64,000 nucleotides of DNA from Cephalopachus bancanus (GCA_027257055.1 JAPVLO010000073.1:4225001-4289000); one strand, 5' to 3'; shown: positions 24,765-36,929, numbered from the stretch's first letter. The notes: generated by a model not told the origin, from the letters alone. Numbers and translations are program-made.

Positions 24765-24995
24765 AATTTAATTTTTAAAAAGAACATGACTTTATACTTA
24801 GACACACTGAGGGAAAAACACTGTTTCTTGCACTTACTGACTGTGATCCGGGTATGAGTTTCAGTCTCTCTGGGTTTCATCTGCACAATGTGATAAATAG
24901 CACCTGCCTTATAAAGTTATTTTGAGACAGAAGACATTATAAACATTAAGTAATGTTTATAAATTGCTTAGCAAGGTACATAGTGAGTATCCAAA

Positions 24996-25709
24996 ATAGA
25001 AATTATGATTGAGATTTAATTTTACCACATTATTCTATAGCACAGTTTATGTGCTGGTGTACATTATTAGACAGAAATAAATCTTTCAAGATTAATAATG
25101 CTGCCAAGGATTGTAGTATACCAACCACAAGATTTCTTAGAATTTCTTCTCCCCATCATAATTCAAGCTCAGGTAGCAATGGAATATGCCAGGACAGAGT
25201 CCAGTCACAAAAATAAATCCAGTCAAAACCCTACAGTTAGATAAGGCTGGAAGGTGAATCATAGGAGAAAGGCCAAAGGTTGGTGTTTTTAGTGTGAGGA
25301 AATGAAAATGTGAGACTAAAGATATTCCTGGAACACTAAGCGACAGACAAGATGTGATTACTGTTTGTTAAAGAGATGGAACTGTATCCAACAAACAGAA
25401 CATCTTAAACCTGGTTGGGCATGTGACCACTGAAGAAGAGTAGCTGCATTTGCCAGGAAGTCAGAGAGATTGGTGGACTGGTATTGGTTTGACTTCCAGT
25501 GGGTATAGGAAAGCGCCAACAAGAACTGGGTCTGAAGCAAGCAATTCCAGTCATTGCAGGATTCAGGCATAGAGGCAGGAATCCAGGTTGCAAATCAGAA
25601 AACCAAGTAAGCCTAAATCAGAGCTAATCTTTAATCATTTACCTTATGCCTCCATAGAAGAAGCTCTGTTTCAGAATCTAGCATGAAGTTAAACAGCATC
25701 AGCAGCAAA
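24996..25709. other. Unique sequence, nothing recognised
   Basis: No known repeat or gene. Two overlapping minus-strand frames (25358-25593) have no domain. Confidence 0.6.
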
Positions 25710-26115
25710 ATCTCTCCATAAGCCCAATACCTGAAACTGGATGATTTATAAGGAAAAGGATCTAATTTAATTTATTTTTTATTTTTATGGAGTCTCAGAA
25801 GTCCAAGTTCAAGGCACTGCATATGGCAAGGAACTTTTAGCCGTTGGGACACTCTGCATTGTTCTGAAGTGGCTCAGATTATCACATGATGAGGGAACTG
25901 AGTGTGCAAGTTTGGGTCTCTCTTCCTCTTCTTATAAAGTCGCCAACCTCACTCTCTCCATTGGTAACCCATTAATCCATGAGTGAATCGATCCATCCTT
26001 GCAGGCAGAACCCTTATGATCCAATCATCTCTTAAAGGCCTCACCTCTCAAAACTGTCACATTGGGATTAAATTTCAACAGGAGTTTTGGATGGGACAAA
26101 CATTCAAACCATAAC
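25710..26115 (-). mobile_element. Solo MaLR-type LTR (MST/MLT1 group)
   Basis: The plus strand is the reverse complement of a MaLR LTR: 'caatacctgaaactggatgatttataaggaaaagg' (reverse of the AATAAA-proximal block) at the start, 'gagtgtgcaagtttgggtctctcttcc', 'accctta tgatccaatc', 'ggcctcacctc' and 'cattgggattaaatttcaacaggag' near the LTR start, ending cattcaaaccataaca. No internal region. Confidence 0.75.
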
Positions 26116-27077
26116 ACTTACCATGTCACACAACATATTAGATATTCACGTTCCTAGAGTGGCCATTGTATAATGAAACAAGGTTTAGTGACTTTCATTC
26201 ATTCAGAATTTTATGTAGATGATATACACAGCAAGTTTAGTTTGGTTAATTTTCTAAGCTTTCTGGTGCGTGAAATTATTTCCAAGTAGTTTATTACTCA
26301 AAGTTTCAGTTTCTGATTCTCTGGTTTTAAAAACTTGATGTGTAAAATCTGAGCAGCCAGATTAGCATCAAAAAACAAATATAACACCGTGGATAGCTGG
26401 AATGGTAAGAAGTCTCAATCTTCTTTGCATTTATGTATAGTAAAAACAAATACATAAAACTCTTAGCCACCTGAAAGATTATCTTCTGCCTGAGGAATTC
26501 TGTGTTTATAATCTGACATTGACAAAAAAATCTGCACGAGAAGCATGTTTATTTTATCTAGTCCTTTGGCGAAGCTATGGTTACAGAGATGATAAATGGC
26601 CAGAGCAGAGAGAAATGTCTATTAAACTAGTCATAGTTGACACCATGTTCCAGCACATAATGCTTGACACTTACCCACAGGTTACCAAAATTATTATGTG
26701 CTCAAGAGTGAATCCATGCCGACAAACAAACTTTTCACTGATGAAAAGGGAATCTGTTATTTTAAAGAGTTATTCAAACTTAGATTTAGGCTTTCAAGTA
26801 AGTATAGCGTATATTGAAAAAAACCAGGGAATTTCGGCACTGAGACTCAGTAAATAAATTGATAATTCTTTTCTCTTCTTTTTATGCTGGCAACAGTGAA
26901 ATCAATTTGGATTCTGTAAAAGTTTACAGTATAGTATGATATGGACTATCTAATGGAACCATAACACTAATTCAAGAAAATGTTTTGGTTAACCATGGAC
27001 AACAGAAAAATTTAGCATGTCTACCGAATAAGAAGAAATATAAGGATTGTTATATTTCCCACAGAAAACATATTAGT
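26116..27077. other. Unique sequence, nothing recognised
   Basis: The 112-codon plus frame at 26519-26857 lacks any recognisable domain, signal or splice context. No repeat family recognised. Confidence 0.6.
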
Positions 27078-27084
27078 TAATTCC

Positions 27085-27371
27085 TTTTTTTTTTTTTTTT
27101 TTGAGTCGGAGTCTCACTCTGTCGCTCAGGCTGTAGTGGCATCCTCATGGCCACCGCAGTCTTGATCTGCTGGGCTCAGGTGATCCTTCAACTTCAGCCT
27201 TCCAAGTAGTTGGAACTACCGGCATGCACCCCCCTGCCCAACTAATTTTTTGATTTATTGTAGAGACAGTCTTGTTAAGTTGCCCAGGTTGGTGTCAAAC
27301 CTTTGGACTCAAGCTATCCTCTCACCTCTGCCTCCCAAAGTGCTGGGATTACAGGTGTGAGCCACCAACCC
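27085..27371 (-). mobile_element. Old Alu (AluJ-like, transitional)
   Basis: Full-length minus-strand dimer with an 18-T run. Short TSD taattc at 27078-27083 and 27372-27377. The B-box region (ggtgtcaaacctttgg as read) lacks the T-arm stem, but the linker already reads aattttttgatttattgtagag, so it precedes the young family. Confidence 0.9.
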
Positions 27372-27377
27372 TAATTC

Positions 27378-28239
27378 TTCTTTAAATTGATCTTAACTTT
27401 GACTGTTAGTCATCTTTTGACTGTTAGCAGAAACAGCTGGAAAACTGCAAATGAGATTGTGCCTCTCCTCATAGGGAGAGGGAGGTCAAGTTTCCTACAG
27501 GTAGATAGGCAAGGAATAGCAACACTAGAACCTACTGGTGACGAAGATAAATTCTGAGCTCAGGATTCAGAAACCCAAGAAGATAGCAAGGAATTCTGAC
27601 AACTGGTCTGAGCCCAGGGGGCTGTCAAGTAAGGTGGTACCTACCATTTGCATGGTTTGTATTTGGACCACTCTGCAATACTGCCTTCCTGGGCTCTTAC
27701 AACATATCTCAGAGAACAAATGTTTTATGCCAACATATATCAAAGAATTATTTTTTTTTAAAGTATTATAACAAGTCTCACTTTAGAAGTTTTACCAAAC
27801 TAAATAGTGTTACCCAGCCAAGGAGTCATATATTCAAACATTACAGCATTTTTCTCCTACTACTGCATTGTTTTTAAACTAACGTGCTCAAAGTATGAGA
27901 AAATGAAGGAGAGATGAGAATAGGCTAGCATCCTATACAAATATCCAAATCTCTTGTTTCTTTAGTCATTGTTAATCAACACAAATCAAGAAACATTTAT
28001 TACACTCAAAAGAATACACCCAGCTATAGGAAAAGGGCCTTAAAGTACAAAGAAGTTAATGTTGTAGAAAACTTTTTGGCTAGAAGAAAAACATACAAAT
28101 ATAAATGCAAAACAGTACAGTGATACAACAAGTTATGTTGGAGGTCTGCTGTATGCCTGTTCTATGACATTGCCATCAGTGAGAAACCATGGAGCAATTT
28201 GGAAAGTGGCAACTTGTTCTGACATCTCTTTCTGTATCT
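27378..28239. other. Mostly unique; possible L2 trace
   Basis: 27960-28150 has a vague resemblance to the reverse L2 3' end (aagaaacatttattacactc ... ttaaagtacaaagaag). Nothing else recognised. Confidence 0.4.
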
Positions 28240-29025
28240 TTTTCCTTTCTAGGATTTCTCAATCTAGAGAATCGTTATTGCCCCCAGCTGCACTGTCTTT
28301 TAAAATTCTTTGATAAATTTCTTTGCACTTGGAAGAAAAATCTCAACTCCTTTCTCTGATTGATAAAGCCTAGAAGATCTGGCCCCACCTTATTCTCTAA
28401 GCTCATCCCACATGAGACTTCAGCCACACTTGGTTTTCTAACTCAGTGCTGCTCAAACTTCAGTGTGAATCAGATCACCCTGGGAATAATGCTAAAAATG
28501 CTGATTCTTATTTGAAAGGTCTAAAATGGGGAACAAAATTTTTGTATTTGCAGTAAGTTTCAAGGTGATGCTGATGGCGCTGGTCCTGAGACCACACTTT
28601 GAGTATCAAAGTGTCAGAGGGTCTGTGTTCCTCCAAACACTGTCTGGCTACCCTGAGATTAGCAGTAGCAATGCAATTTACCAAACTCATTCCCCTTTGA
28701 AATCATAGTTTTGTTGTTCCTGCCACCAGGAATGTGTTTTCCTTAGATCCTTGTATGTCTGGTACCTTTTTCTCATATATATCTCAACGCAAATGTCAGC
28801 TCCCCAGAAAAGTCTTTCTTAATGACCACACAGAAAATGGTCTATATATCACTTATCTGTAACACTTAAGACATTTTCCTATTTTATGGTATTAACTACA
28901 CTGTCACCCTATGAATTTCCTTTACCTATCTGTGCATTTACTTGTAAGCTCCATGAGCCAACGTCATGGCTTTGCTGTTCAGCTCTGTATCTCAACACAT
29001 AAAACAATGCCTGATGCACAGGGCT
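28240..29025 (+). mobile_element. L2 3' end split by MER5A
   Basis: Sense L2: 'gcctagaagatctggccccacctta', 'agccacacttggttttcta' before the insertion, then 'ccaaactcattcccc', 'cagctccccagaaaagtctttcttaatgacc', 'cacttatctgtaacac', 'tgtaagctccatgagcc', ending 'caatgcctgatgcacag'. These blocks are in L2 order and resume cleanly after 28613. Confidence 0.8.
28444..28613 (+). mobile_element. MER5A hAT fossil inside L2
   Basis: Starts cagtgctgctcaaacttcag and ends accacactttgagtatcaaagtg, the MER5A terminal inverted repeats. The interior includes gtgaatcagatcaccctggg, 'ttgtatttgcagtaagtttc' and 'ggtgatgctgatggcgctggtcc'. A clear 8-bp TSD is not visible, so the ends may have eroded. Confidence 0.85.
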
Positions 29026-30044
29026 AGCTTCATAGATTCATGACTTGTGCAATCACACTGGGGTCTCTTTTGGGGTTAATTCTCTACTGTTGCTATCTAG
29101 AAATTCATAATTTTATTTTTGAACCTGTGTTTCCTAAGTGAAATCCAATGGGACAAGGCTATGCATGCGAGCAGAGGAAATGCATGCAAAATGCATGTCC
29201 TCTTCTCTTTGCTGTGCCATTCTCACATCACGTTTACAGTGCCCCATGAGCACAGAATTCTGACAGACCATATGCACGTGCATTCAGCAAGACTCAAAGC
29301 GAATACAAGGTATGTTACATTCATAGCTACATAAGTGGGGTTCTGACAGTCCCAAGAGGCCATGCTTTTGATTAAAACTAAAAACTGCTTCAAAAGCACA
29401 AAGATGGCAGTGGTGTACTAAGACATGAGAATAACCACTTAACTCTATTAAATCCTTCTTTCCTCTTACTTCCTCAGTTTGTCACTTATACAGAAAATGA
29501 TGACGTCCAAGGAAAAGGCAGACAGAGCAACCCACGGTTCCTTCTTCTTTCAAGTCTTCCTCACTCCAGGCAAAGGTAGAAAGCATTGGTAGAATGTGCA
29601 CATATTAAGGAGTGAACTAAAACCAGCTGAGTTACTTTTGTGCAGTGTTTCCACTGTTTTGTAAAAACAAAATACATATATGTATATATGTTTTATATAT
29701 ATATATACACACAGACTGTCAGATACAAGTTTTATAGTTTTAATGAAACCAGATACAGATTAAGTGCTCTTATATTTTCCTTCAACGCTGGCATTGCACA
29801 ATATGAAAATATTGAAAATTTTAATTTTTTCCTAAAACAATAAATTGCAAAACAAGAAAACAAAAACAAAGAATACCATAATGCACCTAAAGAAAGATTG
29901 CCAAAGGAAGAAATGCTTTATATTTTAGTATGTTTACAGCACTTTTTATGCTTTTTGCACAAGGAAGACCATATTTTTATTTCCACTGGACTCTACAAAT
30001 TATATAGTCCACTCGTCTGATCCATAGAAGAGCTTACTGAATGA
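29026..30044. other. Unique sequence with a short (TA)n
   Basis: An impure ta/tg/ca run at 29672-29712. No other repeat and no gene recognised. Confidence 0.6.
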
Positions 30045-30253
30045 GTAAAACTGCTGTGCATTTACTATGTGACTGGCGTTATGTTCAGCCATTTACATAA
30101 TGCCCTTTTATCCTCACAATAACCTTTTAAAATAGATATTACTTTTTAACATACAAGAAACTAAGGCTACCAAAGATTAAATAATTTAGCGAATGTCTTA
30201 AAGCTGGCTAGTAAATAAACTAGAATTGAAACTAGGATTCAGGATTCAGATGT
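30045..30253 (-). mobile_element. MIR
   Basis: Reverse complement of MIR: 'gtgcatttactatgtgactggcg', 'cctcacaataaccttttaaaatagatatt', 'caagaaactaaggct', 'taaagctggctagtaa', ending in the core as 'gaaactaggattcagg'. The MaLR LTR inserted at its core end. Confidence 0.75.
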
Positions 30254-30676
30254 TGATATAATTTGGATATTCATCCCCTCCATATCTCATGTTGAAATGT
30301 GATTCCCAATGTTGGAGGTAGGGCCTAATGGGAGGTGATTGTGTCATGGAGTTAGATCCCTCATGAATGACGTGGTGTCGTTCTCACAATAATGAGCGAA
30401 TGCTTGCTCTATTAGTTCACATGAGAGCTGGTTGTTTAAAAGACCCTGTACCTCTCTTCTTTCTCTTGCTTCTTTTTTTGCCATGTGACATGCCTGTTCC
30501 CTGCTCATCTTTCCCTGTAATTGTAAGCTTCCTGAGGCCTCACCAGAAGCAGAAGACAGTGCTATGCTGCTTCTATAATCTGCAGAATCCTGAGTCAAAA
30601 TGAATCTCGTTTTTAAAATAAATAAATGACCCAGACTTTTATATTTCTTTACAGCAATGCAAAACAGACTATTAGA
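30254..30676 (+). mobile_element. Solo MST-type MaLR LTR
   Basis: Begins tgatataatttggatattc and ends aaaacagactattag, the MST/THE1-group LTR termini. Interior blocks: 'tctcatgttgaaatgtgattccc', 'gcctaatgggaggtgattg', 'tgccatgtgacatgcc', 'ttgtaagcttcctgaggcctc' and an altered 'gacccagact'. The 5-bp TSD gatgt lies at 30249-30253 and 30677-30681. No internal retroviral region. The 136-codon minus frame overlapping it is an accident of the LTR. Confidence 0.9.
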
Positions 30677-30681
30677 GATGT

Positions 30682-32475
30682 TGAGGACCCCAAAATGCGG
30701 TTGATTTTGTTTTTTTATGAAACTGATGTAATTTCTCCCAGGAACCAGACTCATTCCAGTCTTTCCTTGAGCTACTGAAGAGTATTCCAGAATGGTTCCA
30801 AGGTTCTAATTCAAACCAAAATAAATCAAGAATGCCGACTCATTTATACCTTAATGCAAAGGACTCTAAAAAGACTCCACTTCTGTATGTACATCCAAAT
30901 TATCACAAGGATCTATGAGTAGGTAAGTGTCAAACACCAATTAAATCCAGAATTTCCTGGAGTATTTCAGTATTTATGTTTCTGAGGCTAGAGAAAACTG
31001 CAGCCTCATTTTGACATCTTATTTAGCCCTTCAGGTTGAGACCATTTCACTGGTATCCATTAGGGTTTTTTGAGTATTTCTGGCTATATTCTAGAACACT
31101 CAGAAACAATGTCTCTCAGCAGTTTTAATCTTCTTTGCCCAAATCTCACTGGCAAATACAAGTACATATTTTATTCATGGTGTTGAATAAAAGCCTCTGC
31201 CTGGATATGCATGATGTTTAAAATATTTTAAATAATGTTCACTATGGTAACAATATATTTGAACTTTCTGTCACCTGGACATTAAAATGTTCAATTAGAG
31301 AATGAAATATAGTACCACTTGAACATTCAGTATTAATGAAAGGGAAAAAATTCTGCATATATCAAGCATCTCTTGTTTTTATTTTAGTATTTATTAGAAG
31401 AAATAATCTATTACTTAACATATTTGTGATTAAATGTATTTTGCCATTAAAGTTTTAAAGTCAAATATTTTTGATAAAAGTATATATTACAATAAAGCCA
31501 TTTTAAGATTAGATGTGTCATGATAGGTTTAGTAGGTATATAACGGGGCCTAATCACAGGCACTTACATTCGCTCTATCACAAGGTGCAGAGCTCCAGAT
31601 AATTACATGGTAACACATGCATACATCATGGGTTGTAAGAAATTTTTAAATACTCCTAATTTTGTTGATATTAACATCCTCAAATATCTACATTCACTTT
31701 TTCTTTATTCAATATAAAATCCATCAGAGAAATAAAATTTTGTGACAAAGACCTGTGCATATCTTTTAATTTGGACTCGCCATTTTAAAAAATCACCTAA
31801 CTATACACATGTCTCTGACTCTACTTTTGCCTGTTAGAGAAGCCAGTTGTTTTTGCTTTTCATAGAAGCAAAGAAATGATAAGATATAAATTAGTAATTA
31901 TCTTACCCTTAATTTTCTTATTTATAAATGAAAGGTAAATGGACTTGATGATCTCCAAGGGATTTTTCTTTTCTATGAATCTAGAAAGTTCATTTTTCTC
32001 CTTCAAAATGAACCACATATCTCACCTTTTATTTTGCTGTTAATATTACTTCCAGTCATTTGTTTTGCTCAAAAGTATATTAAATTACCAAAATAATTCA
32101 GGTAAAAAGTACTTATGGTCATTATAATCAGTAGTAGGTCATTATTTTGATAAATAAAAATATGTTTTGCTTTGATATTCACCTCAATTCCTTACTTATT
32201 CTGGATGAATATTGACATTCCTTGTGGTACTGGTTTTTAAAAGTGTCCATCTTTATCTGTTTGGTCATGTGATAAGAAAGTTTTTTTCCTTCTCTTGATG
32301 AATCACTGGGTCCTCTATAAAAGTTTGCTTGGTGCAAAAAGGAAGAAAGTAGGAAGGAGTAAAAAAAGCATAAAGTTTTTAGTTATCCCCCAAAAGTGTG
32401 AGGCATCTACAAACAGATAATGTATTACCAGTAACTTCTTTTACAAAAGGTCCAATAATGACATCAAAATTATTT
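30682..32475. other. Unique sequence, nothing recognised
   Basis: AT-rich, no identifiable element, gene or RNA. Confidence 0.6.
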
Positions 32476-32580
32476 GTGTATGTCTGGTTGTACATGTGTG
32501 CAAGTGTGTGCATGTGTGTGTGTATGTATGTGTGTGCATGTGTGTGTCTGCGTATGTGTGTGTGTATGTGTGTGTGTGTC
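32476..32580 (+). repeat. Impure (TG)n microsatellite
   Basis: About 105 bp of alternating tg with interspersed ta, ca and cg steps (gtgtgtatgtatgtgtgtgcatg style). It is potentially Z-forming and creates spurious Cys/Val or His/Thr frames on both strands. Confidence 0.95.
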
Positions 32581-32811
32581 TTCTGAGAAAAAACAGGGCA
32601 AAGAAAATAAAAGAAATACTAAGAAAGAGAGAAAATAAGAAAAAAGAATATGCAAACAGATCATTTTCTCAAACTTTTGTACTAAGCTCCAAGATCCTAC
32701 AATATAACATATCAGTGATCAATGTCCTTTCTCAGTCTTATAAGCTAAAACATGAACCATACTTAGAAAAGTAATCAAGACAATTCCCACACTTATTCTA
32801 AGCATTTAAAG

Positions 32812-32985
32812 CAGTTGTTTCAACTCCAGCTGCACATTAGAATAACCTGGAAAGCTTTTTAAAAATTTCTAAGCCTCACCTCAGATCAATTAAAACATAC
32901 TGGGCGGTACCGGGCATTCCTACTGTTTTAAAATCTCCCTTAGGAATTCTATTGTTCACTGGAGTTGAGAGCATTGATTTAGAGT
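32812..32985 (+). mobile_element. MER5A hAT fossil
   Basis: Reads agcagttgtttcaactccag, 'gcacattagaataacctgg', 'cctcacctcagatcaatt', 'attcctactgttttaaaatc' and ends actggagttgagagcat, matching MER5A blocks in order at high divergence. Confidence 0.75.
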
Positions 32986-35487
32986 AAACCCTATTATACG
33001 GTGCAGTAAAAAATATGTATTTAAATTTTAAGTGAGAGGGCCATTTTTTATAAGAGTTTGAAGTCACCTTACAAAACTCATGATATATTCTGTCCATTCT
33101 TCAATTATGACCCAAACCAGAAATCAAAAGCACCTGAGACCATGCTGGGCTTGCGGGATTATGAGTCAGTGATCATACAGCAGCCTTTAAAAGAGTCCCT
33201 TGCTTGATGTGTGCTGACCCTTTTTCCGTGGTGGCCATCTCTCTAGGTAAGCTCCGGAGAACCAAACCACCCTGCCTAGCATGGGTTCTTCTTGAAGCTT
33301 TCTTTTTTTTTCCTCCTGTTTGAAACAGTTAAATTGAGGTAAAAAAAAAAAAATGTAATATTCATGTGATACATTGAAGCTCCCTAGACTGGAAATTTTT
33401 ATTTCTTTGCCAAAGGAAGCAAGAACAGTTTGCAGGCAAAAATATTAAAATAAAAATTGCCTACATTTTAAAATCCCTCTTTTATTTGGTTTCTTACCAG
33501 ACCAAAGTGAAATGTGACCTGCAGCTTTGAGGTCTCTCCCAGAATTAATAATCTCCAGGTGTATTCAAAACCATTAATTGCCTCTGAAGGGAGCAAAGGA
33601 GGCTTCCCCAGAATCCTGTTATTTGAAGAGGAGATACTGAGCTCAGTGTTTGCTGCTTCAGTGAGTTCCTATGGCCAAGGTATTCATGTTGTGCTTAAAC
33701 TATGAAGCTTGAAAGGAATAACTTGGGCAGAGAACTTTGTTGTACTAGCATGAATGCACTGAAGGCCTTGTAAAGAAGGTTGTTTGAATTACATGTATGT
33801 TAAACAGTTTCAGAAGCACTGTTTCCACTTCAGCTTTTTGCACAATAAAACCCAAATTGCACTTTTGACTACTGAGCTGAGTCTTTCAACTTGCTTTTTT
33901 CAAAAATAATAAATTCCCCTAATGATGACTGTGCAGCACTGTCACATCCTGACACAGTCTATTTCTTCAACTCCTATGTCATTAAAAGATGCGACTTACT
34001 TATTTATAATGATTAATAATGATGAAATATGTATGAAGAAATAAATTATACGAATGCTGCACTGTACATAAGAGGGAAAGATACACATTGCCAGGTCCTG
34101 ATTACCTGCACCCCACTTTTAGCAGGGGACAGCAGAACAGTTCTCTTCAGCTGATTTTCCTCTGGGATTATAACTCAGGAAGTAGGATATAAGAAAGTTT
34201 GAAAGGTACTTTGACAGGCTCAAAGTATTTTTTTAATTGCGGATTTGTAAAACTCTACTTCTTCTCCTTATCCCAACGCCAGCTTTTACTGTTGTTGCCT
34301 TCACATCACATTACTTAAGGCAGCCTTGACTACCTGAGTCAATGCCATCTGGCGGGATGTGTCAAATGCTTTTGTCTCAGCTGACACAGAAATACCAGAC
34401 ACCCTCTAGTGCTCTTCGTGAATATCCATAACTTAACATGTGGAGTGGCTGGATGTGTGCTGAGCAGGTTGTGTGAAGCAGTGGGTTGCATGGTAAATAC
34501 TGTGGGCAAATGTGAAACGGGGTCAAGGTGGTCATTATTGGTTCAGAGACAGATCACCACCTTACCATGCTTATTAATTCTTAATCACTCATGGTGTATC
34601 TTCTTCCTTTGGTTAGTACGTTTGTCACTGGGCAAAGAGAGAAGACATAAACAAGCCCAAGCCCCCTAATTTTCACGTGTGATAAACTGGCAAGTGAAAA
34701 TTGTAAAAATACAAATCAATGTGTCTACAAAATTTAGATGAGTCAATGTCTCCTAAAGCTGAAGTTTTATAGACCCCTTGCTGAAGTTTCTAGAAGGCGA
34801 TAAGCTTTCTCTTATCTGTGTCCATTGCTCAGACACAAACAATGGCCATTTTATCCATAAAAGTATTTCATCACTTTGTTTTCAGAAGACCTGGTTTAAG
34901 GTGAGGAGTGAAATTCCCCATGTGAAAAAAGTTGATAGGATCTTGGTAACATCTGAAACAGAAATAAAATTAGTATGTCTCTCCAACAGGGTAACATCCT
35001 CAAACTGTGAGATTCTTGAGGAATGCATAGGATCATTTCATACCAAATCACTAGGTGATTATGCCTCATGGGCTCATTGTTATTTTTAGCTATATCCAAA
35101 GCTTTTTGTCACATTAATCTTTCCATAGAAGTTACACACACACACACAACAGATGTTCTTACAGATAAATTATGTGACAGAGAGAGAAACATGACACTTT
35201 AAGGAGATAAATATTAAACTTAGTCAAAACAAAATATGGGGATGACAATCCTTTTAGTCATTTGCTATTGCAGTGAAAGGTCCTGATTGTTTTAGATTCA
35301 TATTTGTCAGATGGAGTTCATAAAAAGTTTAGAAAATTCACGACAGATGAAGTCAATTATATATGTATATTTATTTGCAATTTTATTGATTACTGCCTGT
35401 CTCTCCATTGGAATATAAACGCTTTGTGAGCACTGATAAATCTGGCTTTATTCATTGGGGTTTACCTAGTATCTACATATAGTAATT
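32986..35487. other. Unique sequence, repeat-poor
   Basis: About 2.5 kb with no interspersed repeat I can identify. Frames of 86 and 103 codons (34409-34669, 34778-35089) have no domain or exon context. If any non-coding element is conserved in this window, repeat-free stretches such as 33700-34100 are the places to look, but the sequence alone does not show it. Confidence 0.55.
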
Positions 35488-35501
35488 TCTCAGTAAATTG
35501 A

Positions 35502-35528
35502 TTTTTTTTGTTTTTGTTGTTGTTGTTG

Positions 35529-35559
<31 letters not shown>

Positions 35560-35829
35560 TTGCAGTCTCACTCTGTCGCCCAGACTGGAGTTAAGTGGCC
35601 GCTCCCGGCCACCGCAGCCTCAACCTGCTGGGCTCCAGCGATCCTTCCGCCTCAGCCTTCCGAGTAGCTGGAATTACAGGCATGCGCTACCACGCCCGGC
35701 TGATTTTTTGATTGATTGTGGAGATGAGGTCTCGCTGCCCAGGCGGGTCTCGAACCCGCGGGCTCAGGCAATCCTCTCACCTCAGCCTCCCAAAGGCGCG
35801 GGATTACAGGCTGAGCCACCGAGCCCGGC
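35502..35829 (-). mobile_element. Young Alu of the T-arm family
   Basis: Complete minus-strand dimer with TSD tctcagtaaattga at 35488-35501 and 35830-35843. The tail is a very long T run preceded by (gtt)n. The T-arm segment at 35743-35759 is the perfect reverse complement of gcgggttcgagacccgc. Highest CpG retention among the copies, with gctcccggccaccgc in the right arm. Confidence 0.97.
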
Positions 35830-35843
35830 TCTCAGTAAATTGA

Positions 35844-36324
35844 AACAAAAAAATTTAAAAGCCTTGCTGTAAGGAAGACATGAATCTTCTGTTTTAAATT
35901 ACTGATAGCTTATTTGAGAACTACATTTACCAGTCAGTACTTCTAACACTTTTTCATCTATCTCAAAATGAAACCTGAACATGCTATGAAAATATTCCAT
36001 AAGAGAATTAATAAGTATCATGCATTAATTAGAAGGCAGTACTATATAAACAATCTCTTTATATTTATCACTGGTGGCCTTGGTGCATAATTCATAGCAT
36101 TTTAAAGGTCCGGTAAGAAGGCTGGATGGCCCACTCTTTTATAATTTATCTCAACTTAAACTTCTACATTTTTGTGTTAATCTTAATCATTTTATTACTC
36201 AGTTAAACCTTGATGTCTAGCCCACATAAAATCTGGCTCATAGAAAATACATTTGAAAAATAGATGCCTTGAACTAAGAAAAGTTACAATTTGATAGTGG
36301 TTATTAAATTTATATTTGCATAGG
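35844..36324. other. Unique sequence, nothing recognised
   Basis: No gene or repeat recognised. Confidence 0.6.
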
Positions 36325-36430
36325 ATTCTCTTCAGATGATTTTCAAAAATATGTATTCCTAGGTTCCATCCTCAGAGCTATTGGATCTGGAGTAGACACC
36401 AGGAGTCTACATTTTTAACTAGCACTATAT
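36325..36430 (+). mobile_element. MER5-like hAT fragment
   Basis: 'tgtattcctaggttccatcctcagagctattggatctgg' and 'caccaggagtctacatttttaac' follow the central and 3' part of a MER5-group element. Ends are missing. Confidence 0.55.
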
Positions 36431-36506
36431 CTCAATCACTATGTATGCAGAAAACACTGTAAAAAAAAATAACTTCCCTAGAAGTTTAGGCTCAAATTCA
36501 TTTTTT

Positions 36507-36785
36507 TTTTTTGAGTTGGAGTCTCACTCTGTTGCCCAGACTGGAGTGCAATGGCCGCTTCCGGCTACCACAGCCTCGATCTGCTGGGCTCCGACGATCC
36601 TTCCACCTCAGCCTTCCGAGTAGCCAGAATTACAGGCATGCGCCACCACGCCCAGCTGATTTTTTGATTTATTGCAGAGATGAGGTCTCGCTGCCCAGGC
36701 GGGTCTCGAACCCACGGGCTCAGGCAATCCACTCACCTCAGCCTCACAAAGGCGCGGGATTACAAGCTGAGCCACCGAGCCTGGC
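36507..36785 (-). mobile_element. Young Alu of the T-arm family
   Basis: Minus-strand dimer with TSD tcaaattcatttttt at 36492-36506 and 36786-36800. The T-arm segment near 36699-36715 reads gcgggtctcgaacccac, one change from perfect. The family linker and right arm are present. Confidence 0.95.
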
Positions 36786-36929
36786 TCAAATTCATTTTTT
36801 AATTTGAGAGAAAGGACAAGTTTCTCTGCATAAGGGATGGACAGTGTTATGGACAGACTATCTGCAGATTGTGTCCTTACTTGAAAATGGCTGGTTTAGC
36901 ACTCCTTCTTGATAAAAACCCTCGAACAT

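Larger units (their letters stand above)
22045..24779 (+). mobile_element. 5'-truncated L1 with a nested Alu in its tail
   Basis: Begins in ORF2 (ctctgatgaacatagatgc) and runs to the 3' end at about 24450-24470 (aacatgcacttgtaccccttg, then an A-rich tail). A minus-strand Alu sits in the tail. The 14-bp TSD aagaa(t/c)atgacttt lies at 22031-22044 and 24780-24793, outside the Alu, proving L1 first and Alu second. ORF2 is broken by many stops. The reverse-transcriptase motif at 22547-22558 reads FADS instead of FADD, so a catalytic Asp is lost. The 3'UTR lacks the G-rich block of the other two L1s, so this is a different, older L1 lineage. Confidence 0.9.
22007..24995 (+). mobile_element. MIR split by L1 and Alu
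   Basis: The MIR 5' part ends at 22044 (gtgattaagaatatgacttt). After the L1+Alu block it resumes at 24780 with aagaacatgacttt and runs through 'gcacttactgactgtgatcc', 'gtctctctgggtttcatctgc', 'taaatagcacctgcctta' and 'gcttagcaaggtacatagtgag'. The duplicated aagaa(t/c)atgacttt is the TSD of the L1, not part of the MIR. Confidence 0.8.

Noticed and set aside
30344..30754. 136-codon minus-strand open frame
   Set aside because: Mostly the antisense of a solo MST LTR.
32398..32774. Cys/Val- and His/Thr-rich frames
   Set aside because: Produced by the TG microsatellite.
35498..35872. Alu-derived frames with CSLTLSPRLE-like peptides here and at 18865, 36511, 43582 and 59370
   Set aside because: These are well-known translations of Alu sequence; no sign that any is an exon.
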